Source of the DNA: Aquarana catesbeiana
Taxonomy: Eukaryota; Chordata; Amphibia; Anura; Ranidae
Direction: 5' to 3'
DNA length: 64,000 nucleotides
NCBI RefSeq assembly: GCF_042186555.1
Contig: NC_133333.1
Coordinates: 220,226,757 to 220,290,756, forward strand
This document shows positions 54,795 through 64,000 of the stretch, piece after piece. Under the pieces are notes generated by a model. The model worked only from the letters and a program-made list of their open reading frames with translations. It did not search any database and had not been told where the DNA came from. A program made the translations under genes and the position numbers. How positions within the stretch are numbered: the stretch's first letter is position 1; each line of letters begins with the position of its first letter.

Positions 54795-55420
54795 AATTAA
54801 TTTTATAAATTGTTTTTGTTTTTCTTTTTTCTGGAGGACCCATTTGCTACTTTGTTGCAGAGGTGATGACAGGTTGACATGTATTTCTGTACACAGTTGG
54901 TTGCTTGGCAACAGTTTCTTCTTCCTTGCAATTTAAAATAGTGAGAATATTTACACTGTAAACCTGTGAACTCGAGAAAGGGCACTTGAATGAAAAGTTT
55001 CAAAGAGAAGTGCGGGAATCTAATATAATAAACAATCATACTCACCTAGATAGCTGCAGCATTGATCTGAGCTCCAGCTGCCCCCCGCCGCTTCTACACT
55101 GAGAACTGAGCGATCAAAGACCACTGATCGCTCAGTTCTCAGGTACCCTCTGAGCAGAGAGCTGTTACTGTTGGTTACCGCTCTCTGATCAGCTGTTCTG
55201 ACGCTCACTGTAGCTCTGGTGTTCTATCAAGAAATGCCTCCTGTTGAATGCACAGATCGTCAGAGGCATTTTTTGACGGGAGACAGTATTCCAAGTAATA
55301 TAAAGAGCGGAGGAAGACGCTATGCAAACAGCGGAGGGAGAATGTACTTGTCATATTCTGCCTCGCTGTTGCGGGGGGGGTTTTCCGTTTGCTCAATGGC
55401 AGGTTTTGCCTGTGTGTAAG
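54795..55420. other. Spacer with a perfect hairpin, no gene
   Basis: 55020-55200 resembles a MITE (ACTCACCTAGATAGCTGCAG). No coding domain. The hairpin is listed separately. Confidence 0.4.
55099..55142. repeat. Perfect 18-bp hairpin
   Basis: CTGAGAACTGAGCGATCA (55099-55116) and TGATCGCTCAGTTCTCAG (55125-55142) are exact inverted copies with an 8-nt loop. Confidence 0.95.
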
Positions 55421-55424
55421 GGCG

Positions 55425-55632
55425 GGTTGCATCACACACAAAACCCTCCCTTCAACACCCATAGACACACTCCTAAACCTTGTGGACAGCCTTCCCAGAA
55501 GAGTCGAAGCTGTTATAGCTGTGAAGGGTGGGCCAACTCCATATTGAACCCTATGGACTAAGACTGGGATGCCATTAAAGTCCATGTGCGTGTAAAGGCA
55601 GGTGTCACAATACTTTTGACAATATAGTGTAT
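55425..55632 (+). mobile_element. Tc1/mariner 3' end fragment, third family
   Basis: In the plus frame, VDSLPRRVEAVIAVKGGPTP then Tyr and stop (about 55479-55545) resembles a Tc1-type transposase C-terminus. It is followed by GTGTCACAATACTTTTGAC and AATATAGTGTAT, a typical Tc1 terminal repeat ending near 55632. The 5' part is missing. Confidence 0.65.
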
Positions 55633-55909
55633 ATTCACTTGCCGCCCGCCATATAGTAAAATGACGGCAGCAAAGTGGTTGTGTTATCCTGACCGGACGT
55701 CATATGAGATGATCAGGATAACAAGCCACTGCGCGCCCCCCAGGAGCCAATCATCTGCTCTCCTGACAGGGGGGTCTGTGCTGATTGTTTATCAGCACAG
55801 CCCCTTCGCGGATGCCCACCCAGGACCACCGGGGATGCCACCAGGACCACCAGGGATGGCCACCACTGGTGCCCACCAGGTACGGCATACCTGGTGGCCA
55901 TGGGTGGCA

Positions 55910-56712
55910 ATGTGTGCCCACACATGATGCCAATGTGTGCCCACACATGATCCCAATCAGTACCCACCAGCAATACCTGCCAGTGCCTCCTAATCAGTGA
56001 TGCCCATCAGTGCCATCAATCAGTGTCAATCAGTGCCACTCATCAGTGTCCATCAGTGCCACCTATCAGTGCCCATCCATGCCCATTAGTGCTCACCTAT
56101 CAGTGCTCATCAGTGCTCACCTATCAGTACCCATCAGTGCTGCCTATCAGTGCCCATCATGTGTGCCCACACATGATGCCAATGTGTGCCCACACATGAT
56201 CCCAATCAGTACCCACCAGCAATACCTGCCAGTGCCTCCTAATCAGTGATGCCCATCAGTGCCATCAATCAGTATCAATCAGTGCCACTCATCAGTGTCC
56301 ATCAGTGCCACCTATCAGTGTCCATCCATGCCCATTAGTGCTCACCTATCAGTGCCTATCAGTGCTCACCTATCAGTGCCCATCAGTGCTGCCTGTCAGT
56401 GCCCATCAGTGCCACCGATAAGTACCCATCAGTGCAGCCTTTCAGTGCCCATCAGTGTAGCCTATCAATGCCCATCAGTGCCACCTATGAGTGCCCATCT
56501 GTGCCGCCTATCAGTGCCCATCAGTGCTGCATATTAGTGCCACCTATCAGTGCCCATCAATGCCGCCTATCAATCCCCATCACTGTCCCATATCATTGCC
56601 CATCATCAGTGCCCATCAGTGCCACCTCATCAGTGCCACCTCATCCGCGCTCATCAGTGCCACCTTATCAGTGCCCGTCAGTGCAGCCTCATCAGTGCCC
56701 ATCAGTGAAGGG
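55910..56712. repeat. CAGTGC minisatellite with 249-bp duplication
   Basis: Short units as at 5690. A block starting GTGTGCCCACACATGATGCC at 55915 is repeated at 56164 (249 bp apart, near identical to about 56390). 249 is divisible by three, so frames persist across it. Confidence 0.9.
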
Positions 56713-56884
56713 GAAAACGTACTTATTTACAAAATTTTATAACAAAAAAGAAGAAAAACTTATTTTTTTCAAAATTTTTGGTCTTTTTTTTATTTGTTTA
56801 GCAAAAAAAAAAAACGCAAAGGTGATCAAATACCACCAATAGAAAGCTCTATTTGTGGGAACAAAATGATAAAAATTGTGTTTG

Positions 56885-58141
56885 TTGCGATCCTTTCAGG
56901 GCCTGCATAAGCCTATGATTTGCCCAGACAGGCCTTTTTTAGTTACCTACAATTACGCCATTATGCGCAATCTTTTGTAGCGAACCTTCAGTTCTCCCCC
57001 TTAAGCGAATTTGAAAAAATTTGTCTAGAGGGCTCGTCCCCTAAGGGTATGATTTTGTGCACCTACCAGCTGCTGACTATGGATATGTCGCCAACCGGAC
57101 CTCGACATGCCTATATGCGTAAGTGGGAGCAGGCCTTGGGTGAGAATATACCTTTGAAGATGTGGCAGCTCATATGGTCACAGGCCTCCAAGAGCTCCAT
57201 CTGTATGCTCTATAAAGAAAATCAATACACGATTTTACTCCATTGGTACCAAACCGCAGACCTGCTCCACTCCATATACCCCTCCACTGATTCCCGCTGT
57301 TGGCGCTGTAGTAAAGAAGCAGGGACGCTATATCTATTGGACTTGCCCCCTAATCATCCCCTTTTGGCAAACGGTACATTCTTTACTCTACTCCATCTTT
57401 GACTCTTGGTGGCCCTTCAACCCGAAAACTTTTCTCCTGGGCCTCCCACCCCCCTCTCTTTCCAAACTGTCTAAAAAGCTCTTAGCCCAGGTGCTAACAG
57501 CAGTGAGATGCTTGGTGGCCCTGAAATGTAAAAGGAGGGAACCCCCCACATTGTTTGAACTGCACTCCAGAATCAGAGATGTTAAAAGGATGGAGTATCT
57601 GACAGTTTCCCTAAACAATACTCTTGATATACTCAATCGGGTGTGGGAACCATGGGTTGCGCTGGAGATCCCCACTATCTGATATCCCAAAGATCCCTGA
57701 CATAGAGGGGGTCACCAGTCATTGTGTGGGGTGTCTTTGGGCAGAGCAGAGCTCCTGGAGCGGTCGGTTGTCCTTTCCTACCCTTTCTCTCGCACTCCCC
57801 CCCTGTCTGGTCTTCTTCCCTCCCTCTCGCTTTTCGGACCTTTTCTAACCTTCTCACTATGCTCTTTACCTCCTCCACATGCTCACAAGCACTTATACAG
57901 GCTGAATTCTGTCGTGCTACAGCAACTCTGATAACTATCCGACCAACTTGACGACACTGTGGATTGCCTATGGATATATGTTTTATGTGTCCTAACCGAG
58001 TTTTCTCACTGGCTTCCATGTATATTGTTAACTTGTCAGATATATGCTGTAAACAGTGGTGTGCTTTCTCTTATTTTTTCTTCTTTTATGTTGGAAATTT
58101 TTGAAAAATCAATAAAAATTGTCAGTTTTCAAAAAAAAAAA
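56885..58141 (+). pseudogene. L1-like LINE, 5'-truncated ORF2 end and 3' UTR
   Basis: The plus frame 56920-57402 shows FFSYLQLRHYAQS, KMWQLIWSQASKSS and RCWRCSKEAGTLYLLDLP, the region downstream of the reverse transcriptase in L1-clade ORF2 (YLQLRH and WRC...GT signatures). Frame changes follow near 57390. The element ends AATCAATAAAAATTGTCAG and an A-tail at 58131-58141. It interrupts the minisatellite element between GTGTTTG (56878-56884) and TTGTTTGGGTACA (58143), leaving a short imperfect target duplication. Dead on arrival through truncation. Confidence 0.8.
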
Positions 58142-58256
58142 GTTGTTTGGGTACAGTGTAGCATGACCGTGCAATTGTCATTTAAACAGCGACAGCACTG
58201 AAAGCTGATTATTGGCTTGGGCAGGAAGGGAGGAAAGTGCCCGGTATTGAAGTGGA

Positions 58257-59110
58257 TATGTTACATTATACACATGAAAAAAAAACGTTTTTGCTTTTTG
58301 TCCAGACTATGATAAAATGTGTATATATAGATGCCAGGGAAGTATCTGTAACATTTTATCAGACTGTTAAATGTTCTTTGTATAGTAAGCATTGGTTTGT
58401 TTATGAATGGCTTGGCATCTTCCCCTGGTGCGGGACTGGCTGGGCCGCAGCCGTTAGCGTGATTATCGTGAGCGTTCCTGGCGTGTGATGTGTCGTAGCA
58501 GTTACCTGAGAAATGTTTGCGCTTTTTGCAGGTTAACACGCCACTTATACCGTCTGCTTGGCGGAGAGATTTATGGAGGCCTCAGTTTCCATTGCAGGAA
58601 TTAGGTTACGGGAAGATTGTTCCCCCGAGGCCTCCGCAGAACGCTGCATCAAATTTAGCGGCGTTCACTTCAAGAGAAGAAAGTCTCCTTCCTGGCAGTG
58701 AACGGATTACCTGGCGTCCTCCTTGTTTGTGTTATTCATGGCAATAATTCCTCATTTAGCTAATTCTGCAATGTTCTCATGCGGAAAACTAGTACTGTTT
58801 GCCGGTGTGTATTGTACGTCGGACACAAAACCGCCACCAATTCCGCAGACAATTGCAGCTGGATGAATGCGTCTCTATAGAGAGTCCGGATCACCATTGT
58901 GTGGGGGTTCAGATATGTTAAACAAAGCAAAATGGAATGATCAAATTTGGACAGAGATTAATATAATCACATCAGTAAGAGTCCCCTGACTGAAACTGCT
59001 GCGGATTATGGCTTTCCTAGTGCTGAATTCTACGTCTGACACAAATAAAATCAGAAGCCAGAAGCACTTTCCTGGGAAGATTGCACGTCCTTGTGACAGC
59101 TGCACTACAA
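58257..59110. other. Low-repeat island, candidate conserved non-coding DNA
   Basis: 58400-58950 lacks tandem repeats and element ends, with AATTCCTCATTTAGCTAATT at 58746 and balanced composition. No exon recognised: frames at 58237-58747 overlap without a domain. Confidence 0.38.
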
Positions 59111-59116
59111 ACCTGT

Positions 59117-59875
59117 TAAGAGTTTTCCCCCCAGCTGGTTATGTCTCTGCCGCTCCCATAATGGTGAGATTTCCCTGCAGTAGTTTGTGTCTCTGCTCCT
59201 CCCACAATGGTGAGATTTCCCTGTAGTAGTTTGTGTCTCTGCCCCTCCCACATTCATGGGATTTCCCTGCAGTAGTTTGAGTCTCTGCCCCTCCCACAAT
59301 GGTGAGATTTTGCTGCAGTAGTTTGTGTCTCTGCTCATCCCACAATACTGTGATTTCCCTGCAGTAGTTTGTGTCTCTGCTCCTCCCACAATACTGTGAT
59401 TTCCCTGCAGTAGTTTGTGTCTCTGCCCCCTCCCACATTCATGATATTTCCCTGCAGTAGTTTGTGTCTCTGCCCCTCCCATATTCATGAGATTTCCCTG
59501 CCGTAGTTTGTGTCTCCGCTCCTCCCACAATGGTGAGATTCCCCTGTAGTAGTTTGTGTCTCTGCTCCTCCCACAATACTGTGATTTCCCTGCAGTAGTT
59601 TGTGTCTCTGCCCCTCCCACAATGGTGAGATTTCCCTGTAGTAGTTTGTGTCTCTGCTCCTCCCACAATACTGTGATTTCCCTGCAGTAGTTTGTGTCTT
59701 TGCCCCTCCCACATTCATGAGATTTCCCTGCAGTAGTTTGTGTCTCTGCTCCTCCCACAATGGTGAGATTTTTCCTGTAGTAGTTTGTGTCTCTGCTCCT
59801 CCCACAATACTGTGATTTCCCTGCAGTAGTTTGTGTCTCTGCCCCTCCCACATTCATGAGATTTCCCTGCAGTTG
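59117..59875 (-). repeat. 46-bp minisatellite, minus orientation
   Basis: Reverse complement of the 21933 unit, period 46 bp, about 16 units (CCCTGCAGTAGTTTGTGTCT and CTGCCCCTCCCACAATGGTG). Three unit variants occur (CAATGGTGAG, CAATACTGTG, CATTCATGAG). Over 59711-59860 they cycle in fixed order, a 138-bp higher-order unit. The long minus frame of 279 codons is an artefact of the stop-free unit. Confidence 0.95.
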
Positions 59876-59885
59876 TTTGTAGCAG

Positions 59886-60110
59886 AGCTGGACGATCCTG
59901 GCTAAAATGAGAATCACAATTTTTTTGCTTAGAATAAAGATCACGATTCTCGCGGCGTAACATCATCTTTCACATTATACAAAAAAATTTGGCTAACTTT
60001 ACTGTTTAGTTTATTTTTAAATTAATTGAAGTGTCTTTTTTCCAAAAAAATTGCGTTTGAAAGACCTCTGCGCAAATACCGTGTGACATAAAATATTGCA
60101 ACGACCGCAG
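59886..60110. mobile_element. Fragment of a hAT-like frog repeat
   Basis: CAGAGCTGGACGATCCTGGC and AGATCACGATTCTCGCGG resemble a dispersed frog hAT MITE left end. A right end is not recognised. Confidence 0.4.
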
Positions 60111-61805
60111 TACAGTTTGAGAGGGAGTCAAGAGGAACATGGTTATCTATGGATTCCTGGGTCACTGGGGAAGCTATCTGGTTGGATGCTGCTGCATAAT
60201 GTGACTCTAGCAGCCATCTTGGGTTAGGCAGAGCCTATTTAAGGCCCTGGCTCCCAGGCTTTGCGTACCTGGCCTGGTTGTGTCAGAACTAGCGGTAGGG
60301 AAAGTTTCCTGATGGGGAGGGAAAGCATAGGGCTTCCAATTCTCTGGGGATACTCCCGCTTGGGCACGAGAAGGCCAGGCCACATTCTGCCCCTATTAAC
60401 CGTTCAGCTGAAACTCCAGTGAACTCTCCAGACCAGATTCTCAACAAAATCCCTTGATTAGTTCCAGAGATGTTTAGCAAACAGGCCCCCCAGCTCTAGC
60501 ATAGCTGGGACCTCAATTAGCACATACTGTATATCATTTTAGCTGGGTTGCCTAGAAGGGCAGCAGCCCCTTAGGCTGGGAACTTGTCCTCCTGGACAAT
60601 AACAGGGCAACTTCAGTCCCCAGGCTATTTATGCACTCTCCCAGCCACCTTCTGGACATCCTCCCCAAGGATTGGCAGTGACAACATACATATTCAGGTT
60701 GCTGATTTGCCTTTCCAGCCCACTACATACTAGAATCCTCCAGAAGACAGAGGAAAGCAATCAAACCGGCAACCTGTGGAGCTCAGAACAGCCCAAAGCA
60801 ATCACAAGCTGATTAGGGGAGCTCAAAAGAACTAAATTTTCATAACTTTTCTAGCATCAATCTAGGAGGGTGTGCGTGCTACACTAGTCTCGGATCCAAT
60901 TTGCAGGATGTGCAGGAAGGAGAATTAGTTTAGATGTATTAGCAGTGTAGATTTATTGCGCTCTGAGCTTCTAGTCATCCTAGACAGCACTGAAATTAAC
61001 CCTGTATGTTAGGGACGTACGTATAGGAGTCACAGGGGTCACCATTGTGACCCGGCCCCAAGCTCTAGGGCACCCGCCTGGCCCGCCTGTACACCTTGAT
61101 GGGAGGGGCGGTGGCATGTAGAGAAACCAATCCCCCCATGCAGCCAATGAATGCCCACTTCTCCTCCTCTCCCTCCTGCAGACCTTCAGCAGCTACAGGA
61201 AGGAAATGGAGAGCATTGGTTGCTTTACATGCTGCCCCACTGCTTCCCTATCCCCGTCCTGCTGCCTTGAGCCCCTGTGTGCTCCCCTAGCCCCCCTCGC
61301 CTCCACACAGCGTTGCCAGGTTTCCCCCTCCCACCTGCAGGGGATACTGTCAGGTTGGAGAGCAAGGAAGGAACCGGTAAATGTGTCATTTACCAGCCCC
61401 TTCCTTGTTATAATCAGTACTGTCAGTGATTGGTAATATTCACTGACTCTGTTTTTTTTTTTTTTTAATTCATAGTTGAGGCATAGCAAACTGTGTTTAC
61501 TATGCTTCAGTGTATGATTGAACAGGAAGCTCTGTACAGAACCATTCCAGTTCATTCATTCTGTGCTGTTGAGGCTGCAGAGATGGAGACTGATGTGTCC
61601 TTAATCTCCTTTCTCTGTCTCAAAGGTGAAACATCAGAGGTCTGTTTAGACCTGATATTTCACCAAAGCCCCCCAATGGGGTTCTAGAATTTTGTTAAAA
61701 AAAAAAAAAAAAACAATAAAAAAATTGTAAATACATAAATACGGTAAATAAAATGGTAAAAGAATAATAAAAAATAAAATAACTAAATTAAAACGTTACT
61801 GACAC
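60111..61805. other. Spacer, no gene recognised
   Basis: Mixed composition. 61010-61090 (GGGGTCACCATTGTGACCCG) contains a GGTCACCATTGTGACC inverted word and may be a hAT fragment; A/T runs at 61450 and 61698. Short frames without domains. Confidence 0.35.
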
Positions 61806-62042
61806 CAGAGGTGTAACTATCAGGGTCGCAAAGGTCGCACTTGTGACTGGTCCCTGGCATCCTGCCACTGTGGCGGGACCCCAAAACAGCAGGAAGGGGG
61901 CCCACTGCAGGACCTTAATAAAGGGTCCCTTGATGGGAATAAAGGGCCCGGAATCAGTGGAAAGGGCACTGGCCAGAGGCCGGGGGGGGGGCTCATCATG
62001 GTTTCTTACACCAGGTCCCTGAAGGTTCTAGTTACGCCTCTG
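61806..62042. mobile_element. hAT-like MITE (237 bp)
   Basis: CAGAGGTGTAACTA at the left and TAGTTACGCCTCTG at the right are inverted repeats (13 of 14). An 8-bp duplication is not evident in the flanks, so it may have decayed. Non-coding. Confidence 0.75.
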
Positions 62043-62398
62043 ATGTATGTCTAATACAGTCTTCCCCTGTGGAATCTCAGAGTGTCTCCTCAGCTATTAC
62101 ATCACCTCTTGCTGTGCCGGTGGAAGGGTGGGAGGACTCCGAATTTACACCGAGGTCCTAAAGTGCTCAAAAAGATTGGTAAGCTACCGAGGATGAATCG
62201 CTTAGCTGGAAAATTAGTATTAAATGTTAATTCCATGAAGTGATTCCCCCTCTTCTCTTAACAACTTCTCTTCACAGCTCTGCTCCCTAGTAATCTACTG
62301 ACTATGCTGGCAGTTCTCCTGCTTCCTCTCCCCGACATAGACATACTTTATATTAAGATCAATGGCAATGAGGAGCTGGGCCGAGGGATAGGCTGAAG

Positions 62399-62557
62399 TG
62401 ATTGTAAACGTTCACCTTGTAAAACAACCCATTCAGTTTAAAATAGAAATGAAAGGCAAAAAATTTTTGTATAGAAATAAAAAAACATTGCAAATACCTT
62501 TTTTCCCTTTTTTATAAGTGGTTCTATCCCCTCTCTTCTCAGCTGTATAAGAACTGT

Positions 62558-62588
<31 letters not shown>

Positions 62589-62885
62589 GAACAGCAGCAC
62601 ACTGAGCTTCCCAGTGACAGGCTGTGCAGGGGGAGTGTGTCATGACAAGTCTGATCATTGGAGGAGAGCAGGCTGAGTTCCCAGCATAGCTAGAAAACTG
62701 ACCACGCTGTGCTCTCCTGCTTAGTGTGGCCAGTTTTTAATAGGAAAGCAAGGGAAATAGCAGGAACACCAGGGCTTTTACACAAAGGAAGCAATACAAA
62801 GAGAACAGGATATTTTCTCATAGAAGTAAATGGTATAGCAGGCACTTATCAGGAATATGAAGTGTTTTGGTAACAAACGCTTTAA
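62399..62885. mobile_element. Candidate TTAA MITE, eroded left end
   Basis: AGTGATTGTAAACGTTCACC at the left matches the 1518 family, but TTAA is lost there. The right end AACAAACGCTTTAA keeps TTAA. Contains a TG run followed by a G run (62558-62589). Non-coding. Confidence 0.5.
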
Positions 62886-63735
62886 GCACTTCAGCAGGAG
62901 GCGGGCGCAAGAAGGGCAGGATACGCAACCTATGCTGCTGAAGTACTTCACAGCTCATGGGGGGGGCTCACCGTAGATGCTAAAGGACCTTATCCTGCCA
63001 CTAATAAGGAGATTGCTGAGGGCTCCAAACAAAATTTTGCTATGGGGCCCCACAATCTGTAGTTACAACCCTTGTTGTAGCAATCAGTTGAAGTGAGCAT
63101 TTGTGTGGGAAAATCTCATCACTAAGGTCCCTGAACAATATTGCAATTATATTGATGACACATAACAGAAATATCAGTTCTGGGTGGAGTTGGACTTGAT
63201 CTTGCTTTGAAAAGCTCTCTCTCCCCCGGGTGCCTGTGACGTCCATAAGAGGAGTTCACAACTCCAATTCTGCACAGAGGTCACATCCGCGTGTCACCCA
63301 TCTTCTGTGTTGATGTTTATTAACAGCAATTGCAGCGCTGTAAGGTGACCCGCGGTGTAAATATCATTTGATTTATGGTCTCCTACACATAGACAGTAAT
63401 TAGCCTGACGGGTATCAGTGCGGGTCACTGCGCACTAATTAGCAGTGGGGCTTGTCAGATACAGCTCGGGTCAGTGGTTCTATGTACACTCTTAGCGTCA
63501 GTAAATTGGCACGTAGATAGCGGTCATCCGCAGAGCATTACCCACTGCAATGAGATGCTCTGCAGAACTGCATGTGTTTTAGTGATCATTTTTTATTTTG
63601 TTTAACTTTTTATTTTTCTTTAGGTCCAGATTTTTACTTTATTTGTGTAGATAGTCATTTTTACATGTTCCGGTATCTGCGTCATAAGTTTTTCTATTTC
63701 TAACCCCATCCCTCCTTCACCCTGATTGCAAAAAA
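62886..63735. other. Low-repeat island, candidate conserved non-coding DNA
   Basis: 63240-63600 is free of repeats and contains ACAGTAATTAGCC (63392) and CGCACTAATTAGCAG (63430), paired TAATTAG homeodomain-type sites 43 bp apart. No exon seen. 63000-63080 may hold a hAT tail (GTAGTTACAACCC). Confidence 0.38.
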
Positions 63736-63905
63736 ATAAATAAAAATAATTATATATAAATATAGATATATATATATCTATATATATAGATATATATATA
63801 TCTATATATATAGATATATATATATCTATATTTATAGATATATATATATATATATATCTATATATATATATAGATATATATATATATATATACCGTATAT
63901 ATATT
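63736..63905. repeat. Compound AT microsatellite with 24-bp periodicity
   Basis: TATATAGATATATATATATC-type units recur about every 24 bp at 63760-63845, followed by plain TA runs. Each unit is self-complementary. Confidence 0.93.
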
Positions 63906-64000
63906 ATTACAAGAATAAAAAAATGCTTATGAATTAAAGTTTGTCCAGATGTAGGTTGATTATGGCAGCTATGATGAGGCCTCTGAGAACTGAGAAATGA

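Larger units (their letters stand above)
55637..58256. mobile_element. TTAA-type minisatellite element with eroded ends, split by an L1 fragment
   Basis: The left (CACTTGCCGCCCGCC) and right (GTGCCCGGTATTGAAGTGG) ends belong to the family at 5348-9299; TTAA is lost at both. It contains a CAGTGC minisatellite (55977-56710), TCAAATACCACCAATAGAAAGC (56826), then the L1 insertion, then GGGTACAGTGTAGCATGACC continuing the family sequence to 58256. Confidence 0.65.

Noticed and set aside
57388..58019. Minus-strand frames over the L1 tail
   Set aside because: Antisense of the L1 3' region; no domain.
59105..59944. A 279-codon minus frame with regular repeats resembling a repeat protein
   Set aside because: Every 46-bp unit lacks stops, so three units make a 46-residue repeat in any frame; no codon constraint and no start context.

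Overview
The window reads as vertebrate nuclear DNA, most likely from a frog with a large repeat-rich genome (ranid-type). No bacterial gene, operon, rRNA or CRISPR array is present. The assignment rests on CR1 and L1 LINE remains, V-type SINEs, Tc1 elements, many hAT, Harbinger and TTAA-specific non-autonomous DNA transposons, long AT microsatellites, and repeats carrying the GAAACGCGT-like motif that I associate from memory with ranid genomes. I found no convincing host exon. The 64 kb looks like intergenic or deep intronic sequence, and nearly all long open frames are stop-poor minisatellites or broken transposon genes.

Layout. 0-10 kb: short palindromic MITEs, a 63-bp minisatellite, and a 4-kb TTAA-flanked element (5348-9299) whose body is a CAGTGC-rich minisatellite split by a hAT element with a clean 8-bp target duplication. 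10-20 kb: two hAT elements that carry minisatellites inside their ends (10392-11292, 14667-15786), a nested inverted-repeat element (11800-13248), and further blocks of the GATGTAAGGGG minisatellite, one hit by another hAT. 20-26 kb: a TTAA element, a 46-bp minisatellite, and a 41-bp minisatellite interrupted by a V-SINE. 26-33 kb: degraded CR1 retrotransposon on the minus strand with an internal duplication, TTAA-type elements and a truncated Tc1. 33.7-38.9 kb: a degenerate TTAGGG-like array invaded by Harbinger elements with TTA target duplications, including a 2.38-kb near-perfect palindrome with a divergent TATA/GC-box promoter at its centre. A duplicated part of the array preserves the empty site.

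39-51 kb: a TTAA MITE, a 2-kb 29-bp minisatellite, a quiet segment (42.5-44.7 kb) with a CTCF-like site, an 18-bp minisatellite split by a solo LTR, another Harbinger MITE, and a 1-kb foldback repeat. 51-64 kb: a hAT with a C-rich body, a second copy (opposite orientation) of the 20.3-kb TTAA element, a full-length but frameshifted Tc1, a minisatellite element containing an L1 3' end, the 46-bp minisatellite again in the opposite orientation, and low-repeat flanks.

The elements do not form a pathway. Their logic is nesting: cut-and-paste elements repeatedly landed in minisatellites, and several minisatellites arose inside elements. Low-repeat islands near 9.6, 19, 21.2, 22.7, 30.4, 43, 58.7 and 63.4 kb are the best places to look for conserved regulatory DNA.
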